Assembly: GCA_020638975.1 (NCBI GenBank) | Contig: JACKHN010000006.1 | Coordinates: forward strand, 186,001-250,000 | Length of the DNA: 64,000 bases | Reading direction: 5' to 3' | Source: Planctomycetaceae bacterium | Lineage (GTDB): Bacteria > Planctomycetota > Planctomycetia > Pirellulales > Pirellulaceae | Shown: positions 60,401 through 64,000 of the stretch, piece by piece | Layout of the letters: each line of letters begins with the position of its first letter | Numbering within the stretch: position 1 is the stretch's first letter | Notes under the pieces: model-generated | The model's input: the letters and a program-made list of their open reading frames with translations, nothing else | Told to the model about the DNA's origin: nothing | Databases searched by the model: none | Translations under genes and position numbers: made by a program

Positions 60401-62459
60401 CTTGACGGTTCAAGGCATCGTCGCCGATGTGAATGCGACGCTGGCTTCGTTGCGGTACACCGGTAACACGGACGTGGTTGGCATCGCAGCCGATACGTTG
60501 ACGGTCACGATCAACGACCAAGGCAACACGGGCTCCGGCGGTGCGTTACAAGATGTCGACAATATTCAAATCGACATCACCGCCGTGAACGACGCTCCGG
60601 TCGTAAGCTCGCCCGGTGCCGCGTTGAACGCGACGGAACAAACGGCGCTGGTGATTCAAGGAACGGGGTTCGCAGTGGCGGACGTGGATGCTGCTGGCGG
60701 CGGGGCTGCAGCAACACTCACCGTCGGAGAAGGCACGCTCACCGTCGTACCAGGAAACAGCGGCGCGATGATTTCGAGTGGCAATGGCACAGCGACGGTC
60801 ACGTTCACTGGCACGATTGCTCAATTGAACAACTTGCTGACCGGAGCCGGTACGGGCACGATCACGTATCTGAACGGCAGCGATACACCAAGCGCGAGTA
60901 CGAATCTCGCCCTCACGATCAGCGACCAAGGCAACACGGGTTCGGGCGGCCCGCAGGCAGGCGGCGGGGCAGTTGTCATCAATATCGCCGCCGTGAACGA
61001 CACTCCACAAATCGATCTCGACGCCAACAACAGCAGCGGTCAAACCGGTGCCAACTACGCGAACACGTTCACCGAAGATGGTGGCCCCGTCCGTATCGCC
61101 GATACCGACGCGATACTCACCGACGTCGACAATCCAACATTGGCGTCGTTGCAAGTCGTGTTGATGAATCAGTTCGATGGAGCGAATGAACTCCTCGCCG
61201 CGAACACGACGGGCACCAGCATCACCGCTAGTTATAACGCCGGCGTATTGACCTTGTCCGGTGTCGACTCGGTCGCGAACTACCAACAAGTGCTTCGCAC
61301 GGTCACCTACCAGAACACCTCGCAGAATCCGAACACAACACCACGCACGATCGAATTTGTGGCCAACGACGGTGCGACAACGAGCAACTTGGCAATGGCA
61401 ACAGTCCATGTGATTCGGCAGAATGACGCTCCGGTTGCGGGAACCGAAAGCTATACGGTCGACAACAACAAGACGTTGACGGTCTTAGTCCCCGGATTGC
61501 TGTCCAACGACATCGACGTCGACAACGACCCGCTGAGCGTTTCGCTCGTGACCGGTCCGAGCGCAGGCACGCTAACACTGAACGCGAACGGTTCATTTAC
61601 TTACGTCCCGAGTCTGAACGCCACTGGCCTGCTGTCTTTCACGTACGTCGCGAGCGACGGGATTGTCACTTCGGCACCCACAACGGTAACCATAAATGTC
61701 CTCGCTGTTGCTGCCCCTCCAACCCCACCCCCACCAGTTCCGCCTACCACTCCGCCAGACTCAGATGGGGCAGGCGACGGGGCACCCACCGATGGAGAAC
61801 CAACAACCGGGCCGCCACCGACCACGCCACCCAACGAGCCCGATGCGAACGAGGATACGCCGGACCGTTCGATCCAGAACCCCACCGGACCAGGTACACC
61901 AAACGCCGAGGGAAGTCAGGTGATAGCCCCGCCAGAGACAACTTTTGTACTTCTCGACGAAATACAAGCCGAAGTGAATCAACAAGTGTTCACCGAGGCC
62001 TTCCTGGCAGGAACTGCAAGGACTGGCTACCGCATGGACTACTCGCGACACGAAGACGCTGGCTCGCAGCGGTTCGGATCGGTCGACTTGGCGGCTCCCT
62101 TCTCTGAATACGAGTTGGCAGAGTTGCAACGGGAAGTGCTATGGCAACAACTCGATACGCTGCACGAACAACTCGAGTCGGACAGTGACCGAATGGAACA
62201 TATCGCGGGGACGGCGACCGTCGTGACCGCAGCCATCTCGACGGGTTATGTGATCTGGGCTCTGCGAGGCAGCTTCCTCTTGGCAAGCTTCTTGTCAACG
62301 GTGCCAGCTTGGCGGACGCTGGATCCGCTGCCGATCATTGAGAGCGACTACGGAGCGGGATCTGGCGATGATGACGACGAGTCGCTGGCCGATATTGCCT
62401 CTTCAAGCTCCAAGTTAGATCGAGAAAGTGACGAAGTTGCCGCAGCAGCAAACAAGTAG
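39471..62459 (+). CDS. Giant surface protein (about 7,660 aa): LEPR-XLL-like, DUF4347, CSLREA/beta-helix array, cadherin-like repeats, C-terminal anchor
   Basis: One uninterrupted frame of 22,989 nt. Near the N-terminus, ELLEDRVLFNAAP is a LEPR-XLL-like planctomycete signature; there is no ordinary signal peptide. Residues 129-295 are a DUF4347 domain. From about 298 to 6624 come roughly eleven modules, most starting with VNTTADENDGDTSS and an ISLREAI-AANN (CSLREA) motif and continuing as a right-handed parallel beta-helix (GNYIGTD, NTIGGTTA, RNVISGN). Inserted between modules are a propeller-like domain (2681-3073), an SdrD_B-like domain (GGTIFEDVNGNAA, about 4880) and a Calx-beta-like domain (about 5440-5550). 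Cadherin-like domains (about 6634-7410), a Pro/Thr-rich linker, a hydrophobic helix (about 7581-7614) and an acidic tail (GDDDDES) end the protein. I noticed only one cysteine. It is likely a cell-surface adhesin or matrix protein. Confidence 0.93.
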   Translation: MLGSWKWLNSRRKRLAEQKRDVHRAPPALRPIDAELLEDRVLFNAAPIDFEAMQVADASENTDAMLDAISAISAALNAQDSFANIPQSPDTVEVADLIDDGNVDSGDGESSGESFDGETGGISPELREIVFIDVSVDDYQTLVNDLQSGSSVDRFEIVFIDANEDGIAKVTSTLAQRGDYSAVHIVSHGNDRGIRIGDTWLSGSTLQHFQNDIAAWGESLTETGDLLFYGCDLAESSEGRALLASVSELTGADVAASDDATGQALLGGDWDLEFTVGAIETKVAFSQLAQSQFEGLLATVTVDTTADELDGDTSSIANLIITPGGTGISLREAILAANNTGGADNIHFNIGGGGTQTLTLGSALFGVTDQVIIDGTTQGGFSGTPIIEIDATGELSGLTLSGGADGSEIRGLVINRAASYGITINGGGNYTIAGNYIGTDVVGTSNLGNGFYGINMVTSTGSNTIGGTTAADRNVISGNGTDGIFIGSGSGNTIFGNYLGVGSDGTTAVGNGNGIRIATSNNTVGGSGLGEANLIAHNADDGVYIQSGTGNRISGNSIHSNSGLGIDLGSDGVTPNDAGDIDTGANNLQNFPLDLGASSNGGFTTITGSVNSTASSTFMVDFYSTSTLDPSGYGEGEVYLGSTTVTTDASGNAVINHGIATSVTPGHFITSTLTNSSGNTSEFSQGTYVYDYNSVVVDSTTDAVNGTTTSIAALYANKGGDGVISLREAILAANNTANGASADRIWFTILGAGPHTISLASSMPGISDAVFIDGWTEPNFAGTPVIEISGSNTHNGLRLLAGSAGSTVRGLAIHSISGSSLEIYSDNNTIVGSYFGTDTTGVAAGLGSTGNGIVVVSGAGNVIGGTTVQERNVIVSNFGPGISMNNPGATGTIVTGNYVGIGADGTTARGNLGAGVSFTNGTSGNIIGGSGAGEGNLISGNTGDGIEFINFSGSNNNTIQGNMIGTVAANTGDGIRIETASTGNTIGGIGAGEGNTIALNGGIGVNVIHAGATGNSIRGNSIHSNTSLGIDLGNDGVTTNDAGDADTGPNNRQNTPVLNAFSSTDGSTIVTVGGSLNSVSSTTFNVDFYTGPLGDADASGSGEGRTYIGSTTVLTNGSGNGTFNATLSANVPASYIISAIATDPSGNSSEFSGTSITLLDTIVVNTIADENDGDTTSLTTLIATPGGTGISLREAIIAANNTANGATPDKIHFNISGAGPHTINLLSALPTITESLIIDGWSEPDFAGTPIIELNGSGAGAANGLYINAANSTVRGLVINRFNDDGILIDRDGATIHGNYIGTNVAGTAGLGNADDGISIMDSTGHQIGGIGAGEGNIIADNTGQGLRIDNTTSTTIEGNYIGTDLSGTINLGNASQGIFITNNSTGIAVGGTTAGAGNTIAFNAGRGIRADSGTGNAFRGNAIYSNANIGIDIDSAGVTPNDAGDGDTGVNNIQNFPVLTFAISTGGNTTIQGTFNSTNSTTFSIDFFSSPTGDPSGNGEGAVYLGSDTVTTDGSGNATINSVLAVSVTAGHVVTATATDPSNNTSEFSATQTVASNVVVVNTTADENDGDTSSIAALIATPGGTGISLREAILATNNTANVGGNPDQIRFNIAGAGPHTINVLSALPNLAEAVVIDGWSEPDYAGTPIIELNGAGAGGVSGLVLSANGSTVRGLVINRFSSVGILLNIVTNSTIVGNYIGTDVGGTVDLGNTGTGITVNGGSLNIIGGTTAAERNVISGNNSHGISLQGSTANNTVLGNYIGTNAAGTAALGNTSWGVALMTGANNNTIGGTTAGARNVISGNSVGIEFTGSGTTMNVVSGNYIGLNAAGDAAIANLNAAFELISSANANIIGGTTTAHRNVIAGASIDGIRISGVNSTQILNNYIGTDATGTIDLGFQQEGVEVINSTGTIIGAVGQGNLISGNDGAGIGLQTGATNTTIRGNLIGTDAAGTGALANSLDGIQVILGAANTTIGGVTAGQGNTIAFNGADGIVITGGGTGNSIRGNSIHSNTQLGIDLNNDGVTTNDLGDGDLGANELQNFPLLTYALSAGGSTTIQGSINSTASTTFNIDFYSSPAGDPTGAGEGAVYLGSDTVMTDGSGNATFNSVLATAVTVGHVVTATATDPSGNTSEFALNVTSVSNVVVVNTTADENDGDTSSIAALIATPGGTGISLREAIIATNNTANGGSPDEIWFNIAGAGPHTINVLSALPIISDAVIIDGWSEPNYVAGTPVIELNGAGAGAVDGLKLNAGSSGSTIRGLIINRFGDDGIDISSASSGNTIAGNWIGLDNTGTLDQGNANDGIESDSANNIIGGTTLAERNVISGNNGRGISLFNATATGNTILGNYIGTNAAGNAAVGNSDDGIGLTTGANMNTIGGLIAGSRNIISGNNQGIFIDAAGSDNNIIIGNYIGTDVTGLIDVGNLDDGIQVSNGADGTIIGGTTVSARNVIAGNDDDGIQLSLSVSNSKVQGNYIGVGSDGVTSLGNTASGVAIDGGSTNNTIGGTVAGAGNVIAFSTRGIFDSGATDAGNSFLGNSIHSNGGLGIDLSPTGVTANDVGDTDSGPNGLQNFPVLGSAVAVGSDTVITGSLNSTASSTFRVEFFSSPTGDASGYGEGQTYLGFVNVATDGSGNATINTTLIGVSVTAGHQVAATATFLTGGVTPASTSEFSANIAATSGTNLTPLGNETLVNNNTTGTQETTPYGGGNVAINASGNYVVVFTDTNSTSGDAFARIYNAAGVPQGAAFRVNTATSGIQDWPVVAMHSNGDFVVAWNSDNQDGSGWGIYAQRFDAAGVAQGSEFRVNTLTSGNQEGVSIAMADDGSFVMTFTDFNSTSGDVYLQRYNAAGAPQGGNVLVNTTTSDQQKYAEIAVRSSGEFVVVWESLNQDTGSSYGIYGQRFDASGVAQGGEFLINTTTAGDQRRPDVAIDDDGNFIVVWHSVTQDPGSNAGIYGQRFNASGVAQGTEFRVNTMLANDQTAPTVEQRADGTFLVAWESASQDAAGTQGVYVQLYDAGGVALGGETLVNTTTAGDQIRPALGFRNDSAVVVWSGNGSGDTSGVFHRRYTVDLLNSITVDTTVDENDGDTSSIAALIATPGGTGISLREAIIATNNTTNIGGKPDEIHFNIAGAGPHTIAVTGSALPTITDAVVIDGTTDPDWVSAPIIELNGASAGAGVDGLFLGNTADGSTIRGLVINRFNGDGIQVESDSHFHTIVGNYIGLDVAGTTVLANGAHGLNIGGDSNTIGGTTAAERNVISGNGVQGIFISAQGSNNLVIGNYIGTDVTGSLDRGNSSSGVIVQGTNNTIGGTTAGARNVISGNDGHGVFLFSGGSNQVLGNYIGTNAAGTAAIGNTTSGIRLSSSTAGNTIGGTIAGAGNLVSGNSEGITFSSAGAGNVVQGNFVGTNAAGTGGVGNTTTGIQVTSTSGVTIGGSAAGAGNVVAASLNNGIVLSGAGTTNTVVQGNYIGTDVSGTLNLANAGSGIVVQSASTSNTIGGTAAGEGNVVAFNALSGIAVQSGTNSVLRNTTFSNGGLGIDLAADGVTYNDTDDADSGANDLLNFPVLTNVVQNGANLELTFAVDLPAGTYRVELFSNATPDASGFGEGQVYLGATSITATGAAGYETFARTLLGVTPASILGISTTATLDLGGGNFSHTSEFGPSFLGAGILVVNTTSDLSDGNTTSIAALLANRGADGVISLREAISAANNTANGGSPDEIRFDIAGAGPHTINVLSALPTIADAVIIDGWSEPDFAGTPIIELDGSLAGATHGLDLTANGTTIRGLVINRFTNAGIRLAGDANTVEGNYIGTNVTGSAASANHHGILVSGANNTIGGITAAQRNVISGNAVSGIQISGGAASGNIVLGNYVGVDAAGIASLPNQEGVYITDAPNNTIGGVVAGAANVLSGNSTYGVAIAGGSSGSLVIGNLIGTDLSGTIDLGNNLAGIYLNGSSANRIGGTGAGEGNVIAFNDGPGVRVPNTGPAPMNKTLIGNSIHSNTGLGIDLGINGVTANDVDDVDSGANALLNFPVLTNVFQNGANLDIDYVVDLPAGNYRVEFFDNASGLDASGFGEGETFVGFANITVTGAAGYETFSTTLISVTASDVANITVTATVDLGGGTFNNTSEFGPQFQGAGVITVTTTSDTSDGDTSSIAALLGNRGADGFISLREAILATNNTTNLGGNPDTIHFNIAGAGPHTINLLSALPAITDAVVIDGWSEPDFVGLPIIELNGAAAGSTDGVYLAAGSSGSTIRGLVINRFGLSGIAIGSSSNNTIQGNYIGTDVTGAVDQGNTSHGVAIFSGSANNLIGGSFAGGQGNLISGNDMNGVNIVNPGTTGNIVAGNIIGLNAAGTTALGNASVGVAIALDADANIIGTVGNGRNFISGNGQYGIRIVDTGTDNNVVQNNYIGLNVAGTAAIGNGSDGIRLESAGVLNGTIIGGSTTGEENVISGNAGDGIEIRDGVTNVTIAGNYIGLNAAGTSNIGNAANGIRILDSDNNTIGGGVAAARNVISANAAEGILLTGAGATGNKIQGNYIGLNESGTSTLGNSATGIRLESGASGNIIGTDLDSMNDATEGNVVSGNLANGIQLWGASVSGNFVRGNLIGINPAATLPMGNSAQGIQLGSGANNNTVGGTGPLAANVIGDNLAAGIELRDSGTSNNTIQGNFIGTNSGGVTNLANGSHGILLTLGASNNTVGGTAAGAGNRIAFNTADGVAVSGANGNSILRNSIYSNTQLGIDLNNDGVTTNDSGDGDSGANGLQNSPLLSSAVSGGGNTTITGTFNSNASTNYRIEFFSSPIGDATGYGEGQVYLGSTNVTTDAVGNASINATLVGVTVAGGHLVSATATVDLGAGSYGDTSEFAQNVAATVGSLHSIGGTIFEDVNGNAAIMDDGVARANVSVLLYVDDGNGIPDAGDAWQATVVTNGSGQYLFTNLADNSYWVVVDSRTVTPSAGLNGGFTGGDVWAEQTYGSGDAVTFNGVSYQFAGAPGTVLGGLNRTTVSDNAAAGLASSEHVHRVILNGVDQTGIDSGFSFNAITRTGDGDDDGSNNRTVQGSLRQFVENANATSGTNSSHFQLATSDVNYSAGTTSWTFTPTSTLPSITDTIVLDGTTQTGFSGTPIIELNGTSAGAGADGVYLAMGSSGSTIRGLVINRFLDNGIEVNLSDNNLFAGNYIGTDVTGLVDLGNGNRGIKFDFADGNTIGGTTTADRNVISGNADAGIHFGNGSINNFVIGNYVGVGADGSTALGNDAAGVTIGQSATGVRVGGTVPGEGNVVANNLGDGIRVFATAAASNPILGNSIHANGGIGIELGADGVTLNDAGDPDTGPNDLQNFPVLGGATTNGSTISIVGSLNSTASTTYRVEFFASVSADGSGYGEAERYLGFANVATDGSGNATINTTLASVVAAGEFITATATNLTTNNTSEFALAVLSAAPGVTVSAISGNTTEAGGTATFTVVLDSQPTTDVIVGISSNDLTEGTVSTSSLTFTSANWHVAQVVTVTGVDDVVQDGDIAYSIITSPATSGDGNYSGLNASDVTVTNIDNDTFNVIFVDTTDDILDGDTSSIANLQSNKGADGFISLREAILAANNTANGGSPDEIHFNIAGVGPHSIVVSAAGIPDITDAVVIDGTTEPDFSGTPIVELDGSATAAGVNGLRLAAGSGGSTIRGLVINRFAEDGIAIVSASSGNTIAGNYIGINLAGNAALGNADQGIDIRSANNTIGGTTAADRNVISGNTGEGVIISTASAMGNVVLGNYIGLNAAGTAAIGNDYGVSISGGASNNTIGGTTAAARNVISGNQQAGVHLSDGATSNNVVQGNYIGTDITGTLDLGNTNSGVLIGATNNTIGGNTAAARNIIAGNDYAGIRLAGTASNNRVQGNYIGTDVTGTLPLGGSFGVVFDNGASNNTIGGITAGDGNLITNNTVGIRVGSGVGSTTDNAFLRNSIFANGLGLDNGSGPGITYNDPEDADSGPNDLLNFPVLNNVVQNGANLDIGFDVDLPAGNYRIEFFDNASGVNASGFGEGETFLGFANITVTGAAGYESFSTTLTSVTPSSVNNVTVTATEDLGGGSYGSTSEFGPQFQGAGVITVTTTSDVADGDTSSIAALLGNRGADGFISLREAIIAANNTANGGAPDEIHFNIAGAGVQTILPLTALPTITEAVVIDGLTQSGASAGTLVTGTQHTLLIELSGASATGPIEAGLDIRADNTVIRGLIINNWTVQVTTDGIQVLNADNVTIEANYIGTNAAGTAVAANQQAGILLEGVTNSTVQNNLSSGNTIEGIVIRVATSTGNTIQGNLVGTNATGNAALGNLIHGIAITNGATGNTIGGTTATARNIVSGNQQDGVNLRDSGTSGNVVQGNYIGTDITGMIDLGNGQHGVSIESGASSNTIGGGGLGEGNLISGNDSRGVNISSANSNVVQGNLIGTQSTGLGIIANGNDGIGVGLGGANNSFGGNAANDGNTIANNGGSGIALAVGAGSGNRFVANSIFNNAGLAIDLTNDGVTANDAGDVDSGANNLQNFPDLMSAASSGGNTTILGTINSNASTTFDLHFYSSPTADGSGFGEGAVYLGTDSVTTDGSGNATINTTLLGISVTSGHVITATATDPAGNTSEFSAAVSVATPNPVLDLDADNSSGQTGANFTVTWTEDGPPVNIADSDATLFDPDSTTFSSLTVTITNLLDGAAELLSASTGGTSITASYNSVTGVLSLTGVDTVANYQQVLRSVTYDNMLQDPDTTVRVITFVANDGTNASNLGTTTVTLNETNDDPTNAGTLPTDVAVTEDLTSSVDLSVIDISDVDAGAGSLTVTLTTATGGNLSAVSGGGVTVGGSGTSVLTLDGTQANLNTFLNTASNITYLHGTPNTNGNNADTIQVDVTDNGNTGTGRGGTITLGTVNVDIGAVNNAPVNTVPGTQVVAEETQTAIAGISVADLDAATGNILSRLQVVNGVLDVTLSGAATISAGANGTNDLTVQGIVADVNATLASLRYTGNTDVVGIAADTLTVTINDQGNTGSGGALQDVDNIQIDITAVNDAPVVSSPGAALNATEQTALVIQGTGFAVADVDAAGGGAAATLTVGEGTLTVVPGNSGAMISSGNGTATVTFTGTIAQLNNLLTGAGTGTITYLNGSDTPSASTNLALTISDQGNTGSGGPQAGGGAVVINIAAVNDTPQIDLDANNSSGQTGANYANTFTEDGGPVRIADTDAILTDVDNPTLASLQVVLMNQFDGANELLAANTTGTSITASYNAGVLTLSGVDSVANYQQVLRTVTYQNTSQNPNTTPRTIEFVANDGATTSNLAMATVHVIRQNDAPVAGTESYTVDNNKTLTVLVPGLLSNDIDVDNDPLSVSLVTGPSAGTLTLNANGSFTYVPSLNATGLLSFTYVASDGIVTSAPTTVTINVLAVAAPPTPPPPVPPTTPPDSDGAGDGAPTDGEPTTGPPPTTPPNEPDANEDTPDRSIQNPTGPGTPNAEGSQVIAPPETTFVLLDEIQAEVNQQVFTEAFLAGTARTGYRMDYSRHEDAGSQRFGSVDLAAPFSEYELAELQREVLWQQLDTLHEQLESDSDRMEHIAGTATVVTAAISTGYVIWALRGSFLLASFLSTVPAWRTLDPLPIIESDYGAGSGDDDDESLADIASSSSKLDRESDEVAAAANK
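39855..40353 (+). other. DUF4347 domain with caspase-like His/Cys pair
   Basis: The segment begins REIVFIDVSVDDYQTLV and contains VHIVSHGNDRG (His188) and DLLFYGCDLAESSEG (Cys231), 43 residues apart. The SHG...GC arrangement and spacing resemble the catalytic dyad of caspase-fold peptidases. DUF4347 domains commonly open giant repeat proteins; catalysis is inferred, not known. Confidence 0.75.
40363..59350 (+). repeat. Array of about eleven CSLREA/beta-helix modules within the giant gene
   Basis: Module starts lie near 40363, 41551, 42955, 44146, 45903, 48694, 50471, 51881, 54594 (variant with GSLRQFVENAN), 56128 and 57747. Each runs 1.2-1.9 kb and repeats the order CSLREA, then the DGWSEPDFAGTPIIELNG box, IRGLVINRF, many GNYIGT/NTIGG turns, NSIHSN-LGIDL--DGVT-ND-GD-D-G-N, and a closing beta domain (STTFNVDFYSSP...EGAVYLGS). 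Confidence 0.88.
47512..48690 (+). other. Beta-propeller-like insert in the giant protein
   Basis: Six to seven repeats follow the pattern G-x-FVVVW-S---D--G-GIYGQRFDA-G-AQG-EF-VNT-T-G-Q--P-VA. The regular blade-like period of about 55-60 residues differs from the flanking beta-helix modules, and the block sits between modules five and six, suggesting acquisition as a unit. Confidence 0.75.
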
Positions 62460-62515
62460 AGAGCCGTAGTGCTTTGTGACTGCTAAGAATTGGGATTGTA
62501 GACATCAGCCGTTTG

Positions 62516-62557
62516 GGCGTTAGCCCTGGTTGTCACGAGGAAACCGTGGCTAACGCC
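62516..62557 (+). terminator. Hairpin after the giant gene, possible terminator
   Basis: GGCGTTAGCC (62516-62525) pairs with GGCTAACGCC (62548-62557), with partial inner pairing of TGGTT and AACC. It lies 57 nt beyond the giant gene stop. The absence of a U-tract leaves its terminator role uncertain; it also looks like a dispersed palindromic repeat. Confidence 0.5.
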
Positions 62558-62905
62558 AAAACGGCCAATCCTAGAATCAGGCTGAAACGCAGCTCTAGTC
62601 CTACCGTTCTGACCAACGGACAGCGACTCTACAATCACCGCTCACGTCCAATCGGCTCTCCGTTGCGCTGCTCGAGGAGCACGTTGCAGCGTTTCGGAAC
62701 AGCAACTGGAATATTCCGTAAGTGCTGTTCGCCAGTGCCCTCGCGCGAGTCGCGCAGTCGTCGCAGCACGAGAATGCCGGACACACGGTTCAGCTGTGAC
62801 TTAACGTAGTGTGTGCGGCTAGGCTTGAACCCAAGTGTCGGGGCAGTCGCTAAGCGGCTTAGCATCGCTCGTGAAATAACTGACGGTTTTCCGACGCGGG
62901 ATTGG

Positions 62906-62942
62906 CTTCCAGCCTGTCGAATTGCCGCTGACAGGCTGGAAG
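62906..62942. repeat. Palindromic intergenic repeat
   Basis: CTTCCAGCCTGTC (62906-62918) and its complement GACAGGCTGGAAG (62930-62942) form a 13-bp stem with an 11-nt loop. Confidence 0.7.
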
Positions 62943-63175
62943 ACTATCCCACTAATCACGCAGCGTTACTTAGAGGGGGAGCGGACCAGATGAAACTGCC
63001 TTACTGACGATCGGTTTATCGCTGTTCGTCGCCTAATGCATACAGGAAGCGCTGAAGGCGACGCGGTCCAAGTGGAAATGACGGTGAGTGATACGTTGGG
63101 AGATCGGCCCCGAATCGAACGCTGGCAAGCTCTGCCAACTCCCAACACGCCAACGACTTGGGGCCGTTGGTTTGC

Positions 63176-63204
63176 TTGACATCGCGCTAGGGGGCCATTA
63201 CTAT
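63176..63204 (+). promoter_or_regulatory. Sigma-70-type promoter for the last gene
   Basis: A perfect -35 TTGACA (63176-63181), a 17-nt spacer and -10 TACTAT (63199-63204, four of six matches) lie about 145 nt before ATG 63349. This is the best promoter match I found in the window. Confidence 0.65.
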
Positions 63205-63348
63205 CAAACGTCTTCGTATTTGCAGGCGTCGTCCGTTCGCGACGATGCTTAACGCTGACTAAAACTGTCTCGGAACAACCCTCCCCCGACGTGACTCGGA
63301 ACGGGTGGACATGCTCACACCAATCTACCAATGCAAGAGGTACGACGT

Positions 63349-64000
63349 ATGACAACCGTACCGAGGCCGATTCGTCGGCCTGATACGTCTCAAATGCACG
63401 TCTCACGGTTCGATCAGGTCGCGAGCCTGGTTGTGGCCTTGCTCATCATGGTTGGTGTCGCAGTTGTCGGGATGTTTATCATTTGGCTAACGGCGACACT
63501 GGAGTTCCACGCTCGAAGTGTGCCGGTGAAGTTGGTTGAAAACGTACCGGGCCGCGGCGATCATGCGGAAGGTTTTGAGCGTGATCTAGAAGCTCCCGGA
63601 ATGGAAGAGATGCCGGAATTGGCCGAGCCTCAGCTGGAAGTCGCCATGGAGGCGATGACCGAGGCGGTATCAAGCGTGGCGGCTGCGATGGACTCGGTAT
63701 CAATGCCCTCAGACGCGACGAGCAAAGGCGAAGGCGGCATGGGGGACAGCCGTCCGCCGGGGCCGTTGGGCGAAGGTGATAACATCATCCCTCGCTGGGA
63801 ACGCTGGGAAATTCGATTCGAATCGTCCAGTGAAACGGCTTATGCCCGACAGCTCGACGCTTTTAAGATCGAGTTAGGTGCCGCGGGAGGTGGGAAAAAG
63901 AATGTCGATTACGCTCGCAATCTGAGCAAGGGCAAGCCGGACACCTACAGCGGCCCGGGCGACAAAGAGCAACGTTTATATATGACGTGGCGCGGTGGCA
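63349..64000 (+). CDS. Membrane-anchored planctomycete hypothetical protein (5' part, runs off the right edge)
   Basis: At least 217 residues are visible from ATG 63349, with GAGG about 9 nt upstream, and the frame is open to the window end. After a basic N-terminus (MTTVPRPIRRPDTSQMHV) there is one transmembrane helix (about residues 25-50, SLVVALLIMVGVAVVGMFIIWL). A Glu/Met/Ala/Ser/Gly-rich linker follows, then the start of a globular domain (IIPRWERWEIRFESSSETAYARQLDAFKIELGA...RLYMTWRGG). The layout (single N-terminal helix, flexible linker, C-terminal domain) resembles conserved planctomycete hypotheticals near ExbB/ExbD-type transporter genes, but no such neighbour is visible here. Function is unknown. 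Confidence 0.85.
   Translation, partial: MTTVPRPIRRPDTSQMHVSRFDQVASLVVALLIMVGVAVVGMFIIWLTATLEFHARSVPVKLVENVPGRGDHAEGFERDLEAPGMEEMPELAEPQLEVAMEAMTEAVSSVAAAMDSVSMPSDATSKGEGGMGDSRPPGPLGEGDNIIPRWERWEIRFESSSETAYARQLDAFKIELGAAGGGKKNVDYARNLSKGKPDTYSGPGDKEQRLYMTWRGG

Larger units (their letters stand above)
62460..63348. other. Intergenic region after the giant gene
   Basis: About 890 bases without a supported gene. It holds a 42-nt hairpin (62516-62557), a second palindrome (62906-62942), a nested hairpin at 63095-63146 plus CCAACG/CGTTGG (63150-63170), and a promoter at 63176-63204. A short minus-strand frame at 62635-62865 (NIPVAVPKRCNVLLEQRNGEPIG) looks protein-like and might be a gene remnant, but I cannot identify it. 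Confidence 0.55.

Noticed and set aside
62635..62865. A minus-strand frame with a protein-like stretch (VSGILVLRRLRDSREGTGEQHLRNIPVAV)
   Set aside because: It could be a decayed gene, but no start, ribosome site or family could be supported, so it is mentioned only in the spacer entry.
63095..63146. A tRNA-like fold with a GTTCGATTC-like stretch on the minus strand
   Set aside because: The segment is only about 50 nt long, and I could not place an anticodon arm, a D arm or a CCA end.

Overview
The window comes from a planctomycete, most likely of the order Pirellulales. The evidence is the mix of families that are abundant there: two PSCyt1/PSCyt2/PSD1 cytochrome-type proteins (DUF1549/DUF1553) with DUF1501 partners, two DUF1559 prepilin-like proteins, a sulfatase, a BBP7-type outer-membrane protein, a giant protein with a LEPR-XLL-like N-terminus, and recurrent short palindromes in the spacers. 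The organism assignment is an inference from gene content.

Layout. Bases 1-2569 hold the 5' part of a group II intron on the minus strand, running off the left edge. Its reverse transcriptase gene is split after about 27 codons by a complete 1,595-bp IS4-family (IS50-like) element with perfect 19-bp ends and a 10-bp target duplication. The intron itself starts at the edge of a strong palindromic repeat. Bases 2.8-24.5 kb are ordinary planctomycete genes: an EF-hand secreted protein, two PSD1/DUF1501 pairs, an HtrA-like protease, an LpxL-like acyltransferase, a Rieske ferredoxin with a GNAT protein, glgC, a von Willebrand A protein, an S9 peptidase, a PQQ-type beta-propeller protein and a sulfatase. 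Bases 24.6-28.4 kb (minus) hold two DUF1559 pilin-like proteins, a DUF4198-like protein and a Cys-rich exported protein. Bases 28.7-32.2 kb (plus) are an outer-membrane/lipid A cluster: ompH/skp-like, lpxC, lpxA and a Gfo/Idh/MocA oxidoreductase overlapping lpxA.

The most interesting block is 34.0-38.9 kb. Four small exported proteins, in two divergently transcribed pairs, share a bipartite N-terminal signature: an LPxxL box just after the signal peptide, then an LSxxxAxxIRGE-like motif. Their C-terminal parts are Gly/Thr/Asn-rich and predicted beta-rich. Beside them lies a two-gene operon for a beta-barrel outer-membrane protein and an exported stand-alone C39-type cysteine peptidase. C39 peptidases cut after double-glycine leaders, so I propose that this is a leader-processing and secretion system, comparable in logic to the Pseudomonas Fap amyloid system (FapD peptidase, FapF barrel) but with an RGE-type leader.

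Bases 39.5-62.5 kb are one gene for a protein of about 7,660 residues: LEPR-XLL-like start, DUF4347 domain with a caspase-like His/Cys pair, about eleven CSLREA/parallel beta-helix modules, a beta-propeller-like insert, an SdrD_B-like and a Calx-beta-like insert, cadherin-like repeats, a Pro-rich linker and a C-terminal hydrophobic anchor with acidic tail. The right edge holds the start of a membrane-anchored planctomycete hypothetical protein behind a good sigma-70-type promoter.
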